64,000 bases of DNA, taken from NCBI RefSeq assembly GCF_002443255.2, contig NW_019211456.1:14654229-14718228 (forward strand), given 5' to 3'. This DNA is from Varroa destructor (Eukaryota > Arthropoda > Arachnida > Mesostigmata > Varroidae). The translations under genes and the position numbers were made by a program. Below are positions 26,150-38,527 of the stretch, one piece after another. The stretch's first letter is position 1, and every line of letters starts with the position of its first letter. The notes beneath the pieces are model-generated. The model ran no database searches, was not told the origin of the DNA, and saw only the letters and a list, made by a program, of their open reading frames with translations.

Positions 26150-28826
26150 CTATTGAACCTCAATGGCCCAATCATGTTTCTGCCGTCCGAGCTGGATGTC
26201 CACAAAGAACTGAAAGATTCTCTGAAAGAGTGGATTGCGCTGTTTCATTGTCGGCAAATGTAAGTCGACCAGCGTTCCTGACGGGTCTTTGAAAACGATA
26301 CGCTCGATGGGTACAATAGTCGATGACGTGCCGCAGCCGAACATCTCTACGAGACGGTTTTGCCTGAGTAGGTCCTGAAGTTCCGCCATTGTCAGCTCAC
26401 GCTCCGAAACTTTGAATTCGTTCTGCAAACACAGGAAGAGTCATGTGACAAAATAGGTTTGCCAAGTTCATATGTACTTTAGAACTCTTACTTGCCAATT
26501 AGTTTGAATGGTAGGGTATTATGTGAAGATTCTTGACATTTAACAGTTTGCCTGCGTGCAGAGCCTTATTTCAATTTTAGAGATCATAACACGTTTGCAT
26601 AACACCGGCTCCCGTTTTGATATCACTGCTAGCAGATCTTCCTATGCGATGGCCTTGCTAACGTCAAAGGAATGTAGTGGCACATGGTTTCGCCTTGTGC
26701 CGCAATGAAAGTCTATACATAGGATACCCCTTAACAAATGTAATGATGAGCGGCCTTTTGTCACCGCACCAACCCCTTGTTAATCATACGGACGTTACCA
26801 TAAGGATGCGCAACATCAATCAGCCGATTTCCGTTCCTTGACGATTCTGCGTGGAGAGCAGAATGTTACTAACTAGACAAATAGCATTAGTAGCGGCACA
26901 AGCTGCGATCCTGTGTCAACAACTCCATCCTGATATGGATTGCGTTTTTATTTGATAATCAGCATAAAGTGGATAAAGGCACCGTTTATTTGAGATTTCG
27001 ATTGAAGAGAGCGTGATCACTTCGCAAAAATTCGCACCATTAACGTAGAAAATGAAATTCCATGAAGCTCATGATTTAGAAAAAGTGTATCATGCACTGT
27101 CATGAGAAAGGCTTCAGCGAGTGGTTTCCTGGAGCGGAGAAGCTTTTAAGCTCACTAATTAATGATATATTACGTATTACGCCTTCAGTACCACACACGC
27201 GATCTGATACGCACTTACAAAGAACAAAGAAAAGGAACCTAAAAATAAAGCCACTGAATTTCAAATCTATTACCGTTTTGCTCAAAGTAGCGAGTGCATT
27301 GCACTTGGTTACGTTTTCATTTTGAAACCAGACGAAAAGCAACTAATGAAACCATGTCACAGTGTGCTTACCCAGTATCGTGCAAGGTCGAGTATAGACT
27401 GGCGATTAATTCCGGGCAGAATGATTCCGTTGAGCGGAGGCGTAATCAACTCCAAACATCCGTCTTCATTTCTGATGAGGAAAAATATGTTGGAGGTACC
27501 TGCCTCCGTTATACGGTGCTCCGGGCCGAAGAGCCAGAGGACCTGCTGCAGGCCCATTCGTTCTGCCTCTTTTTGTACCACTAGCGTTGACGCGTAGTTA
27601 CTGTTAAGGACAAGAAGCTTCAGTGACAGAGTCAGAATTTCAATGTCCGCTACTCTTAGAGGCTGCACATAGTGCTTTATAATTTTACTGCGCTTACAAA
27701 AGAGGCGGAGCCTAGGCAGCTTCACTAGTCAACAATGTAAATGTTATTCGATCGAAACGTGTAATCAAAGCTGACTTACGCTCCGATTTTCTTGTCGCCG
27801 GTTCCTCCGGGCCATGCACGAACGTATTTCGGATCAGCCAACAACTGGATGGGTTTTGCGCTCTGCGAGAAGCTGCCTTCGACCGGACTGCAAATAATGT
27901 ATAGGACTGCATTCAATGAACGGCCTACGCCTAGCCGTGGTTCAATTCCTAGAAACGTTGGTCTGATGTATAGTGAACCGGAGGTGAATGGTGGTACCCA
28001 GTCGGAGTCGACCTTCAACAGCTGCACCAGGCACTGGAGAAACTCTTCACCATCGAACAACTGCACGAAACAATATGTCGTTGCGTTAGAGCGACATTAC
28101 AATGCTCTTTTCTAGTCAGTTCTTTTGCTTCACTCCCTAACTATAATTGTTAATCGTCGCAAATCGTGTCACATACTGGGACTGCTAAGATACGAACCGG
28201 TAGTCCAACGCGTTCAGCCGAACCGAGCAGGCGATTGATGTTCAGATTAGGACGGAACAGGCGAATCTTTCCATCCACCCCCTTATATGCTTTCATACCT
28301 TCAAAAAGCTGCAAATAACAAAAGGCACACTTTGAAAACAAAAATTTACAGTGTCAACAACTGAATTCTTGCCCTCTGGTGGCTTAGTAGCTGAACAGAG
28401 CTAAGGGCAAGAATTGCAGTTTAGGGGTCTTAACTAGTGTAGGTATCTGGCCAAATATAACCGACCTAAAGAGCCAAAGCTGGTATGCAAGTGCTACTAA
28501 GATCAAAGCTAATCTAACTACAACACAGTTGGACCCTGGCTATTTACCTCTTGCCCATAGTGAAACACTTTGGCCGCTGGATGCAGGTTAAGGTTGTGCA
28601 GAGGTGAAATGCGCGGTTTTAGCCAACCTGTCTCATCGTTCCAGTAGCACTCGAACATGTGGTCGGCAAAATGACGTCCATACTGAAGTCGAGAGAAGTC
28701 CGGCGCGGTTTGTCGGGCCGCTCGGTACACCTCGAGGTCCCTGCACTTTAAACCGGAAGAAAAGGTCAGGGGGACCATCTTAGCTAAACTAGCTAATGTA
28801 CGACTAGTTAAGGTAGTCGCCGTCAT
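26150..28826 (-). CDS. Bcat: Branched-chain amino-acid aminotransferase, 5 exons, 397 residues
   Basis: This PLP-dependent class IV aminotransferase reversibly transfers the amino group of Leu, Ile or Val to 2-oxoglutarate. Exons in transcript order are 28826-28548, 28308-28177, 28060-27780, 27600-27372 and 26422-26150; all have GT-AG ends and join in frame (1194 nt). Family landmarks appear in order: [60 protein letters not shown], then KIGANYA with the Schiff-base lysine, [33 protein letters not shown] and [11 protein letters not shown]. The first in-frame ATG (28826) gives a Ser/Thr/Arg-rich leader resembling a mitochondrial targeting peptide. Where human BCATs have a redox CXXC motif, this protein reads STIV. 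Promoter and 5' UTR probably lie just above 28.83 kb. Confidence 0.95.
28364..28415. repeat. Inverted repeat inside BCAT intron 1
   Basis: AATTCTTGCCCT at 28364-28375 is matched by its exact reverse complement at 28404-28415, giving a 12-bp stem with a 28-base loop. It lies wholly in the first intron. Confidence 0.6.
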
Positions 28827-31300
28827 TCCTGTTAATTTCTGAAACGAGTTCACCTTTGTGCGGAACCGATACGCCCACGCTGCTGCTGCTGCTGCTGCTG
28901 CAGCTGCTGCTGCTGCTACCGTTGCGACTACCAAAACTGTGCTTGATCACTTCGGTGAGCGCGATGCTGTCTCTCTGTGTCAGCGGAATCAATTGAGCTC
29001 GGCTTAAATGGCTGTGAATGTTCTCCTCTCCACGTTAAGGCGGAACGTTAATGGAGGGAGTGCACTACACCGCAAATGTATACTGTGGCGACAGTGACAG
29101 TGTCGGCTATAGGTTTATGTGTTATACGCTTACGCTTCCTGCCTACGAGCAAGATCTGGGCCAACATAGCGGAATCAGTAATTACGAAGCTACAAGGCTA
29201 GAATAAGCTCTCTTGACTCCTGCCAATGCGTTGTGGTGCAGCTATAATTAGAATAGGTCAGTGCAAAAGCGACGCCAGCTGACATCCAAATATTAACACA
29301 GTGACAAGCTAACTGCTGACTGAGTCCCGGCGGTTTTCGAACAAAAAAAAACAGCTGATTTTGAAATAAAGCGCCCTCTGGTGTCTGGGCGGAGAAAACA
29401 TGATCTGTACGATCGGGTACATTTGGCAAATTTGCAAATGTTACATCTATTAAAAGGCTCTGATTGAGCCAAATAAACGTGTTTGTGTATCATGTTTTGT
29501 TGAATTGACAGTTTAAACGCCTTGATAACGGCTCGGTATTCTGAATTTTCACAAATTTAATTAAAAAGGTTAAGCTGTTCAGTTATCTTTTAACGTCCCG
29601 CAATTTTGCTCATTGCCGATATAGTTACTGAATTAGCTATGCAATTTTCCTTAAAATACTTGAAAAGAAGATCGAAAAATTTAGCGTTTCATTTTGTAGA
29701 AATCTTATTCTGATCGTGGAACGAAAATAAGCAGCCACAGGCTTATTTGTTCGTCTCCGTCCACGAGTATTGTTACGGCCGTTATTTCGGCTATTATTTA
29801 GTCTTGTTTTTCATCGATTATCTATAATATCATGCTTCTTCGAGAAACACACTACAAATACGGATTTATATTATGGATAATCTATGTCAAAGATATTCTC
29901 GAAAAGGTCCAAATTATTATGTGCAATGCGCATAATTTATTTGACATTTTTGATACATTTGTTCATTTATATGTTAAAAAGCTATTCAAGTGCATGATAC
30001 GAGTGTTCGCCTTCTTAGGTTATCTAAATCGATGAGCTGAGAATATAAACCTTTGCAAGATCCAGCGTTGACTTAATACTTTGGTCTTTCCATTTAGTTT
30101 CCCGATTGTTCAAGGCCTGTTGAAAAATACCGAACTTGAATTAGCCCACGTAGTAGCTGTAAATGAGCGTAGGCTTGCGAATTACAATCTCCCCTGTCAA
30201 CGCTTTATTTTAAATTAAACAAAGGGTTGAAAAAACAAACTTTGGGAATTGGTAAGGTCGTATAATCCGTAGGCATGATATGAATTTGCATCCAGTGCTT
30301 CATTTATCCCTTCTTTAATATGCTGTTATTTCCATTAAACGTTCCCTCGCGACTTGTGGAAAACTATAGGAAAAAATACGTACCATTTCATGCAGTCGTA
30401 TGCATCCCGACTCGACATATCAGCGTTTAATCATCGAATTCCAATTGCAGTATTCCGTTATTATAGCACTTTAATTTAACATAATGTGGACTAAAAAAAT
30501 TCTATTTATTGAATCTTTTTTCCTTTCATACGTTCCTATTCCTAACGGGAGCAATTAAATTTCTTCCCTATGCTTCGGCAACAACAAGCTTGTAATATGT
30601 TTCCTATTAAAAAAAAAAAAAAGCGCGCAAATAAATTGTTTCACAACGTGCTTTTTTTAATTTTTGGTTGAAAGTATCGCCGTCTGCTAAATGCCTGTTG
30701 CCAGTAATAGGTGCAGCCGTCACGCTGACGGGAATAGGAAACGGAGCCTACGTGGCTTCGCCCATGTTCAGGGTTTCGTTCTTTCTTCGCTTATAGCAGG
30801 AGACCTAACTGTAGCCGTCGTTAGATAACGTCGGCTTCAAATACCGGTACTACCGGTTCAAACCAGAACGCCGATAAATTTCCACTGCACTATGCCTATG
30901 CGTAAGGAGATCTCGCTGTGTGTTCGTCCGAGCTTTCGAATGTCAATGTGAGCCGGCGTTTGTTTGTGTGTGTCAATCTTCGTGTGGACTCGCTACGGCC
31001 GCTACGAGAGCTGCCCAACGCCGTCTATCAGTCCGTTTGTCTTCGTCGTTCCCGCGCGCATTAAACAAGTCGACAACCAAACTGCCTCCTGCGTTGTGGG
31101 TGATAGAAATAGATTGTCATAACGTGGTTCGACCCGGCTTCAACGTCTTCCCGATAAAACTCTATTGCCGTATCTGAAAGTCTATAAGCGTCTCACGTCG
31201 CGGGAAATAGAAGTTGGCCCAGAGGGCAGTGGAACGCTGATTAAGAGGCAGGATCGCTTGCCCGCTGCCGGTTTTTTTGCCTTAGCTTCATTATACTAAA
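28827..31300. other. BCAT 5' region and intergenic DNA
   Basis: The first few hundred bases should contain the BCAT leader and promoter. A GCT-rich repeat is described separately. From about 30.69 to 31.25 kb the sequence is clearly richer in C, G and CpG than its surroundings, as promoters or first exons often are. The open frame at 30920-31177 (plus) lies there but has no recognisable domain. Confidence 0.4.
28879..28917 (-). repeat. (GCT/GCA)n trinucleotide repeat upstream of the BCAT ATG
   Basis: On the coding strand this is an AGC/GCA-type repeat 50-90 bases upstream of the BCAT start. It would encode about 13 alanines in the BCAT frame, but that frame has an upstream TGA and no ATG before 28826. 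It is therefore most likely 5' UTR, unless an upstream exon splices in or a non-ATG start is used. Confidence 0.7.
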
Positions 31301-31810
31301 TGGGAATAATGATAGTTGGGGAGAGAGAGAGAGGGGGGGGGGAGACGAAATTATAAAAAGATGGACCAAAGGGAACGCGTGAACCACAGCTTAAATGGAT
31401 AAATATTAAAAAAAAACGAGCAACTGGTCGACCGGCGGGCATAACGCGCTCCCTGACGGAACCATCGAAGAAGAATACACGACTTAATTTGTTTTCTTGT
31501 CAAGTTGACGATCTCGAAAGAGTTATCCGAGCGGAGAGCCGCAGTTAAAAACGACAGCGATCACCCGATTCATACTGAGAGCAGCGAAGCAGCCAGACTG
31601 GCATGAACCGGTTTCGGCATGGTTTTGAGATTTGTAAGATAGTCGAGATTTGGCCGATTGTGGTACTTTCGGACTTTGTTGGATTGGCAAAATGCCAGGG
31701 TGCCAAGAAGCCAGCTCAAACCGGTACTACCGGCAGCTCTTCCACAGCCGCTGACCACTCAACGCTTATCTATCCTACAAAAAGTGTACATATATATATA
31801 TATACATCCA
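31301..31810 (+). other. GC-richer block, possible first exon or promoter
   Basis: The block starts with a GA-rich/poly-G tract (31320-31342). It contains an ATG in good context at about 31692 and an open frame at 31603-31824 whose middle reads AKKPAQTGTTGSSSTAADHS. CCGGTACTACCGG occurs at 31721-31733 and also at 30844-30856. A plus-strand 5' exon or promoter is possible; no splice model could be confirmed. A (TA)n run ends the block. Confidence 0.25.
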
Positions 31811-32418
31811 TACTGACGTTATAACTGATGGAGACGATCGCATTATTGTTTGGCGTAACATCAGAGACGCTTTCGTGCTAACGTTTCATTTGCGTAGAAA
31901 TTCCTCGTACGCACATATAAAATCAACTACCGACGATTCGATTGACACGTATTTAATCTGGGAAGAACAGAGAACAAGCTCGTTTTTGGAAAATATAAGT
32001 ACCTAGAGACGGGCAACCTATTCCAAATGGTACCTATTTTTCTCATAGCTATTATATATGGACGCCACAGTTGGTTGCATATTGAAACTTTTTCTTGTCT
32101 TCCATTGTCTTTTCCTTTAGATTCTCAAAATCAACGTATGCTCCGCAATTGATCTACTTTGAGAAATGCTTTTGTTTTTCTCCTACAATATGTCTATTTT
32201 TGTTATTTGGTCGCTTATTGTTCCCAAAAATTTTTTCAGCTAGAGTTCAGGATGGCACTGAAGAGAACTTGTATATATACACGTAAGCAGAATACGGACA
32301 CATTGCCGTAAGTAGGCTTTCTTTTGCTCTGCGTCTAGCTATAGTTGTAAATTACATAAATACTTCGTACCAATATGAATTATAGCTTTTCGACTAAAAT
32401 CAACATCGTACCTATGTA

Positions 32419-32591
32419 ATGTCTCCAATATATGCATCACATATAAAGCCTGCTTTTGATTTTTATGAAAATATTTTCGGCTCATACACTGAAGCGAAAT
32501 TTGCAGAAGGCTACCCATATTGCGGAATATACCCGTTCGAGGAATTTGACACTAAACTTCGCGGTCGAACGATCTTCGATTCCAGAGACGT
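32419..32591 (+). CDS. Candidate orphan coding exon
   Basis: An open frame with protein-like composition (TEAKFAEGYPYCGIYPFEEF, then FDSRDVPRWFEENHF) ends near 32.6 kb at GCGA followed by a good GTAAGC donor. The 5' end is unclear: it could be the ATG at 32419 or an acceptor at ATTTGCAG about 90 bases in. I do not recognise the family. If real, it is the first or an internal exon of a plus-strand gene continuing to the right. Coordinates are approximate. Confidence 0.3.
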
Positions 32592-34050
32592 GCCAAGGTG
32601 GTTCGAGGAAAACCATTTTGCGAGTAAGCGTTTTTATTGTCAATGATACGCTGCTCCCATAGGGAAAACTAGCGTTATCTGTTACCCAATAGGCAATGCA
32701 GATCTATCATCGTGTGCAGTTCTCAAGAGTCCTTGTAGTGATCTGTGGTTACGGGAAGTAATGGTTAACGCTAAAACGTTGCCGGACGTTAATACTCATC
32801 ATTTAGTTAGCTTCGGGTAGTCCTTCCAAGGTCTCTCAACCACGACGTTCCAATGACAAAGACACGATAACAGAGTGAAAGTAATGAAAGCGGCGTAATA
32901 AGGCCGCTTCCTTGGTTTACGATGTATAGAAATATTTAATTTTCATAGTCTAAATATAATTCATCGCCGTATTGACTTCTGCCGTTGCACGCTAGTCTCA
33001 AGACGCACCATCAACCCAACAGCATTAGCTGCTTTTGCATCCGCCCCAGCTTTGCCCTGCCTCAAGGGGGGAAGACCCTCTATGTTTCTATAACAATGTT
33101 AGGCATAAAGCAGTTGACGCTGAATCACCACCGGCATATTTCCATCAATCACTTAACCAAATGGAAACGTTTCATCATTAAGTAGTGCGAAAAAGAGTAA
33201 AGTTATTTCGTAAATCACTGCGCACCGGTTGCGCGCAGCGTCAAATAAATTACAATAAAGTTTTTTCTGGTACTGTTTTATGCGTGTCATCACCGCATGC
33301 GTCCTGCGCTTAGGGGACATTTCGACAGATAATAAATGCTACTCAGAGATCACCGGCTCGACCCCCCAGAATATAAGCTATATAAAGCATTCCAAAAGCA
33401 GCTGGGCTTGAGAAACTGTTGTCACTGGCTTACAATCGCAACTGGATGTGAACAAACGGGCACAAGTTTGCGGTGTATTTTCGCTGCAGAGAACCTCCCT
33501 TTTTTGAGTTTTACGTCCGGTGTTGTTATTAGGCGTATCAAATAGCTGGCTCTTAGCACGAAACGAACCGTGAAGTCTATGCCAGAGTAAACATTAGAGA
33601 ACGCTGATTGTTTTGACTTTACGCAGTAGGATTTAATATACGAGATCGCATGTTATATAGCGAATTTATTAGTAATTCATTGAAGTGCTTTTTGATCAAC
33701 TACTTCGTGTTATTTGTTTTAATGTTCGGGTAACGTACGCAACCTTCATTGGAGAATTTGTAGCTGTGACCACCGACACGTGCAGCTTGTCACGGCAGGC
33801 GAAAAATATGTACATTAAGAACCATCGATTCCCCTGTCGCAAAAAATACGGGAACGATCAATCACATAATTCTCTGTTTTGAAGCCAGTTGTGTTTGAAA
33901 AATCTTCAAGGAATCGCATTTTGCCAGCCATCCTGCTAACGAACACAGGCTTCTATCAACAGTTTCAGAGAGCAACTAATGTCGCGCACTAGAGCTGTGT
34001 ATTATTCAAGTTTTAAAGCCGATTACCTCTTCCTGCGTTCGTTTACTTCT

Positions 34051-34113
34051 ATCGTATCTTCGATTCAATCCCATCTTTCAACTTATACTTCTTTAGTTTT
34101 CCCGCAAATAACT
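34051..34113. repeat. 63-bp dispersed direct repeat, copy 1
   Basis: A 63-base segment containing CTTCGATTCAATCCCATCTT and TTTTCCCGCAAATAACT recurs at about 36335-36397 with three mismatches and no gaps. The family is unknown. Confidence 0.8.
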
Positions 34114-36334
34114 ACTTGAATCCAGTCAGTTGCATTAGATCATAGCTTTAGTACCTATTGAAATGTGTAACACTTTAGACCAAAACTTGCCAGTGAGCAT
34201 CACGCTGGTCAGCAAAAAATTGGAACCTCGTAGCATTTGGAAACGTTGGTAAGGTAAATTAGATTGTTTCCCTCGCGGACTCTCCCTTGCCCCATCTCGT
34301 AAGGAGAATCGGTTTTTTACCGTTACGGTAGCAGAGTGTAGGTGAATGGTCGTGAATACGATTCAAGTGGCGGCGGCAGCGGCAGTACGTTATAGTTTCG
34401 ATAGAATGGAGACATAGCATACTTTAATTGATTCTGGAAAGCAGCTAAATAAAGGAAACGACGTCTTGAGTATTTTGGAACCGTTCACCCAGCAGCGATT
34501 AAGACGTGAGTTGAAGCGCGTCGTTCATCGTTCTAGAACGAGCTAAATCAAGTGGCGACCCAAGTTACCGGTTATATTTATGCCCACAAACTTCGAAACC
34601 CTGTGCAGCTATTATATAATAGGCCAGTATGCCTAAGACCTTTGCGTTGAAATTCGTGCAGGCTAAACGGGCTGCTAAGTTTTTGCTTCTTCCTTTTTTA
34701 CAAGCTGTCAAAATCTTCAGCAGGAGCTACCAACAACATCATCTACATATAGCCTAATCGATTAATCATTAGACTTTTCTACAAATAGAATAAAGCATCC
34801 CCTTTTCAGAGTGGGTCAGATGCTTCAGGTCCTCTCCATACTATCGAGATAGGGACATTTATCGTGACATAGTTCTTTTTCCGATATAAAGTTGAAAACA
34901 TTTATATTTAATTCAAAATTTATACAATTGAGTTCTACGATAATCGTCGACAGAACTTAATTTACAGGTACGATGTTTGTCCCACTAGAAATGTTACATC
35001 CTCGATATCTTTTAGATAATATCGCTCTCTGGATTAGCTGTACTAGGCACTAAAGATCGGGACCAACTACCTTCCATTCACTAAAGCCAGTTCAAGAGCC
35101 GGAGAGGGCCAAAAAATAGCTTGGAGATGATCGAGGTTAAGGTAATTCTAGCTGAAGCGAAGAAAAAAACCTACTTAGAACGTCTCGTGAGGTGCCCAAA
35201 TTTCGGAAAGTGGGCGCAGCCTGTGATCAAAGTAAAGGCAATGACTCAAACAAAAGAGCACTATTGAAATAATCAGAGGTGTTTAGGCTCGATCGGCTAG
35301 TTGACAGAGTAATAGAATCAATGCCAGGTATGCACGTCATCTTATTACTAGATAACTACAATGCTTGACAGCATTACCATTGCTGGATAATCTCAGCCGA
35401 GATAATAAAAACAGAAACATCAGATATCCATGCTGAGCTAGACTTGAAACAGGTATAGCCCGTCGTACAGTGTATGTATGAACCGTGTCAACTATTGGTT
35501 GACATGTGCGCCCTACGCACGGCTCTCGCGATCGGAGTGGTCTGTCCTACCGGATTATATTAAGTTTAGAGTTGGATAATATACGCTATGCCTAATACTC
35601 TTCCTACCGTTCTAGTCTTAACTAGCTCGTTCGACGGAGTTTTGGAACTGGTACAAACAAAGAAGAAACACGTTTCAATATACCGAGTGAATCACATCTG
35701 AATTTGTTTTTTCACAGTCCACTAATGAGCAATTGCTCATTTGGTTTACGTTCACGAGTACACAGTTTCTGTAGGCAGGGCAGGTACGTAATAGCGATTT
35801 AAGAATAGCTTTGCTAATGGCTGTGACTCTCAAAACGATCTAATAAAAAGAACGGTAATTGAAATATTATATGCATTTGAATTACAGTGACCAATATGAC
35901 CGTTTATCATATCGAGCATTTCCCGCCACCTGGCAGTGTTCAAGGTATGAAACGATGTATCCCCAAAGTCTGTCTTACCTTTCTCTCGTGCACCTATCGT
36001 GTTCGTTCACTCTAGGCAGCTGAATAGGCCATACTGGCGATCTCAATCAGTAAATGAAAACTGCCCTAGCCCAAAGACCAGGCCTAGAATCCTCATTTTA
36101 GCGAAACAGAGATGTTTGCTTTAGAACCGTGTCTTGAATAACCTATAGGACTCGTCTTATTGAAATTGAGAATAGCTATTGGAGTGGCTACATGCTATAT
36201 AAACAGTCTCGAACAGCAATCCTGTCAGTAAACAGTCTTGTTAAACGTCAGATATGAAAAACCGTCGTGTGGCCTGAAACGTTTGCCAGCTGATATTGAT
36301 CGTACAAAAACAATTAAATATTAGATTTACTGCT

Positions 36335-36397
36335 ATTGTATCTTCGATTCAATCCCATCTTTCAACTTGTACTTCGTTAGTTTTCCCGCAAATAACT
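36335..36397. repeat. 63-bp dispersed direct repeat, copy 2, followed by a hairpin
   Basis: Second copy of the 63-base repeat. It is followed at 36403-36413 and 36439-36449 by the inverted pair TTTGTAGGCAA/TTGCCTACAAA, which the first copy lacks. This suggests the end of a mobile element or a foldback insertion beside it. Confidence 0.8.
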
Positions 36398-38326
36398 TTT
36401 TCTTTGTAGGCAAATAGCATGCAATCAAATTGCTCGTATTGCCTACAAAAAAACCTGTCCGTCCAGATATTTGGAAGGGTAAAATAGAAGAACCCTTCGT
36501 TGTCCAGCGTTAAGAGATCGATACGAGATCAGTACAACCGTGTCAGAGTCGAGTGTAGTTCTGGAATCAAAGCGCCTTAAACACGTTATCAGACAAACTC
36601 TCACATCGTTTATATAGTGAGTGATATTTAGTCTTTGAAGCTGTACACGTGCGCTTCGCATCCACGCATCAGCCTTTTGCACGAGTAAAATACTCATATT
36701 CCGAAGAAATTATAATTTGGTGTTTTTTTATGGCTCAAATTAAGGTTCTCCCCCAAAAAAAGGCCCCAAAATTATTCTCCAAGACGATATGTTGAACCGA
36801 TAAATACCGATGTTATTACTATGGTGTTCCCGAGAATATTGCGACTAATTAGAAAACTGCTAATAAAATAGTTTTACTTTTCTGGTTCATACTAGAGATT
36901 AAAGTAATACACAGTATATGGTTAATGACCGCTATATTCGAGACGCTTCGGTTCGATACTGATAACATTCTGAAGCTTTTCTTCAGAGGATAACGGCCTT
37001 TTTGTCCACAGTACGGTGCAGCATACCTTATTACCATAATAGCTATTTCATCATTAAACATGCGATTGAAATAGTTCTTCTTTTTCCATGTTGTGTAGAT
37101 GGATGTAGTATCATGGAATTCTTAGAGTGTTTGTAATCGACCTACTAAGGACTGTGAGACTCTACCTTGTGACCCTAAAACTCTTTTGACCATGACTCTA
37201 AATATGGTCTGTCAAAGAAGCCACTGATGACGTTTCAAGATAACAGTGTTCAATAATTACGATATGCCTTTACTGCCACTCGAGTTCATAATGTCGTCGA
37301 TTTAAATAAAAGAGGTTACAATCCTTAACTTTTTTTTTTCCCGCACATTGTAGAAATCCTTTGTCAGACACATGATATCCTTAATAGTTTACACAAGTTT
37401 TTACTATCCGAAAATATTTATTTAATATTTAATTATTTTACGTTTACATTATATACGTTGTTGTGGCAAGCTGCGGTCGCTTTAGCTGCAAGCATACCTG
37501 TATCGCTCACTGTTTTCAATGTACAAAGGGTACTGTCTTTTCCGATAGTATGTCCGAGAGCAAAAGCCCGTAAGACTCTATTTATGCAATAGAATATGGT
37601 CTAGCAAGATGTAGAAAAGACAAAAACGGTACCAATAGACGGACTTAAGTCGTCTTTTCTAATCTTCAAAATGAATTACTGTCCGATGGGCACGTTTCAC
37701 TCTATGTTTATGTTTTGTATTGCAGCATATACTAGTAAAATTCATCACAGCCAAGATTGTTCATCGATGCTTTACTTAATAAAGAGCCTATTATCCATTT
37801 CCAGGGCAACCTTTTCAAGAACCTTATTATCGGCGCCTAGATCTTCTTGTACCTGCTACTCTACAGAACAAACGTTGTTACGATCGCCCACACAGTCGGT
37901 ATTTTCTGCATACACCGATGCCAACTAACATAGCTAGTCCCTACATCACATACTTACCTTCAGTTGATTCTTGAGGTTGAAGATCTTTGTTGACTGCATT
38001 TCACATACAGGTTTATCACCAGTAGTATTCATGTTGCTTGTAATCCGCAGCTCTCCGTAGCCAGCACGGCATAATAACAACGCTTCTGGCAGCGCTCAGA
38101 AATGCTCGCCAGAGGCTTATAAGGTCTTATTGCGTTTCTCGTCAGACGCCTAGTCACTCTTACTCGTATAATATGTTTCACTCTATCACCCTTCCGTTAG
38201 CTTTTCTCTCTCTCATTCCGTCTGCCTTTCTTCAAATTTAACGTATCGTCGTGACCCTATGTTTGACGCTATAGTCGATCTTGCAGTATTATTCGATATT
38301 ATGACAGATGACCTTTTTCTTTCCAG

Positions 38327-38527
38327 AATTCACCAAACTTTGACAACCAAGTGTTCTCGCTTAAGGGCTGTGTAGGCAGGTATCAGTGGTGGGCTTCCCC
38401 TACGCTGAAATGTCACAAAGCATCTCACACATTTGACGGCAACATGTCGCCTGCACCGTTAGGTCCGCCGACTTCTCTCAGTTCCGATACGGCCCCAGCA
38501 GCCACTGCATCGCATCACCGTACGAAA
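38327..38527 (+). CDS. Candidate coding exon, Ser/Pro/Ala-rich, 67 codons
   Basis: A strong acceptor (CTTTTTCTTTCCAG) is followed by 201 open nucleotides ending at AAA with a consensus donor GTAAGTAT; both ends are in phase 0. The peptide has a Cys/Trp-containing first half (KGCVGRYQWWASPTLKCHKA) and a low-complexity second half (SPAPLGPPTSLSSDTAPAAT). I do not recognise it. The splice signals are among the best in the window, which supports a real plus-strand exon. It could join in phase to the exon at 41071. Confidence 0.5.

Larger units (their letters stand above)
32600..38326. other. Stretch without a supported gene
   Basis: Open frames here are short and without motifs. The region contains two copies of a 63-bp repeat (34051-34113 and about 36335-36397) and an 11-bp-stem hairpin at 36403-36449 immediately after the second copy. 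If the neighbouring candidate exons belong to one plus-strand gene, much of this is intron. Confidence 0.35.

Noticed and set aside
28804..28992. Ser-rich frame overlapping the BCAT leader
   Set aside because: It is another frame of the GCT repeat, ending just inside the BCAT start; the BCAT frame is the conserved one.
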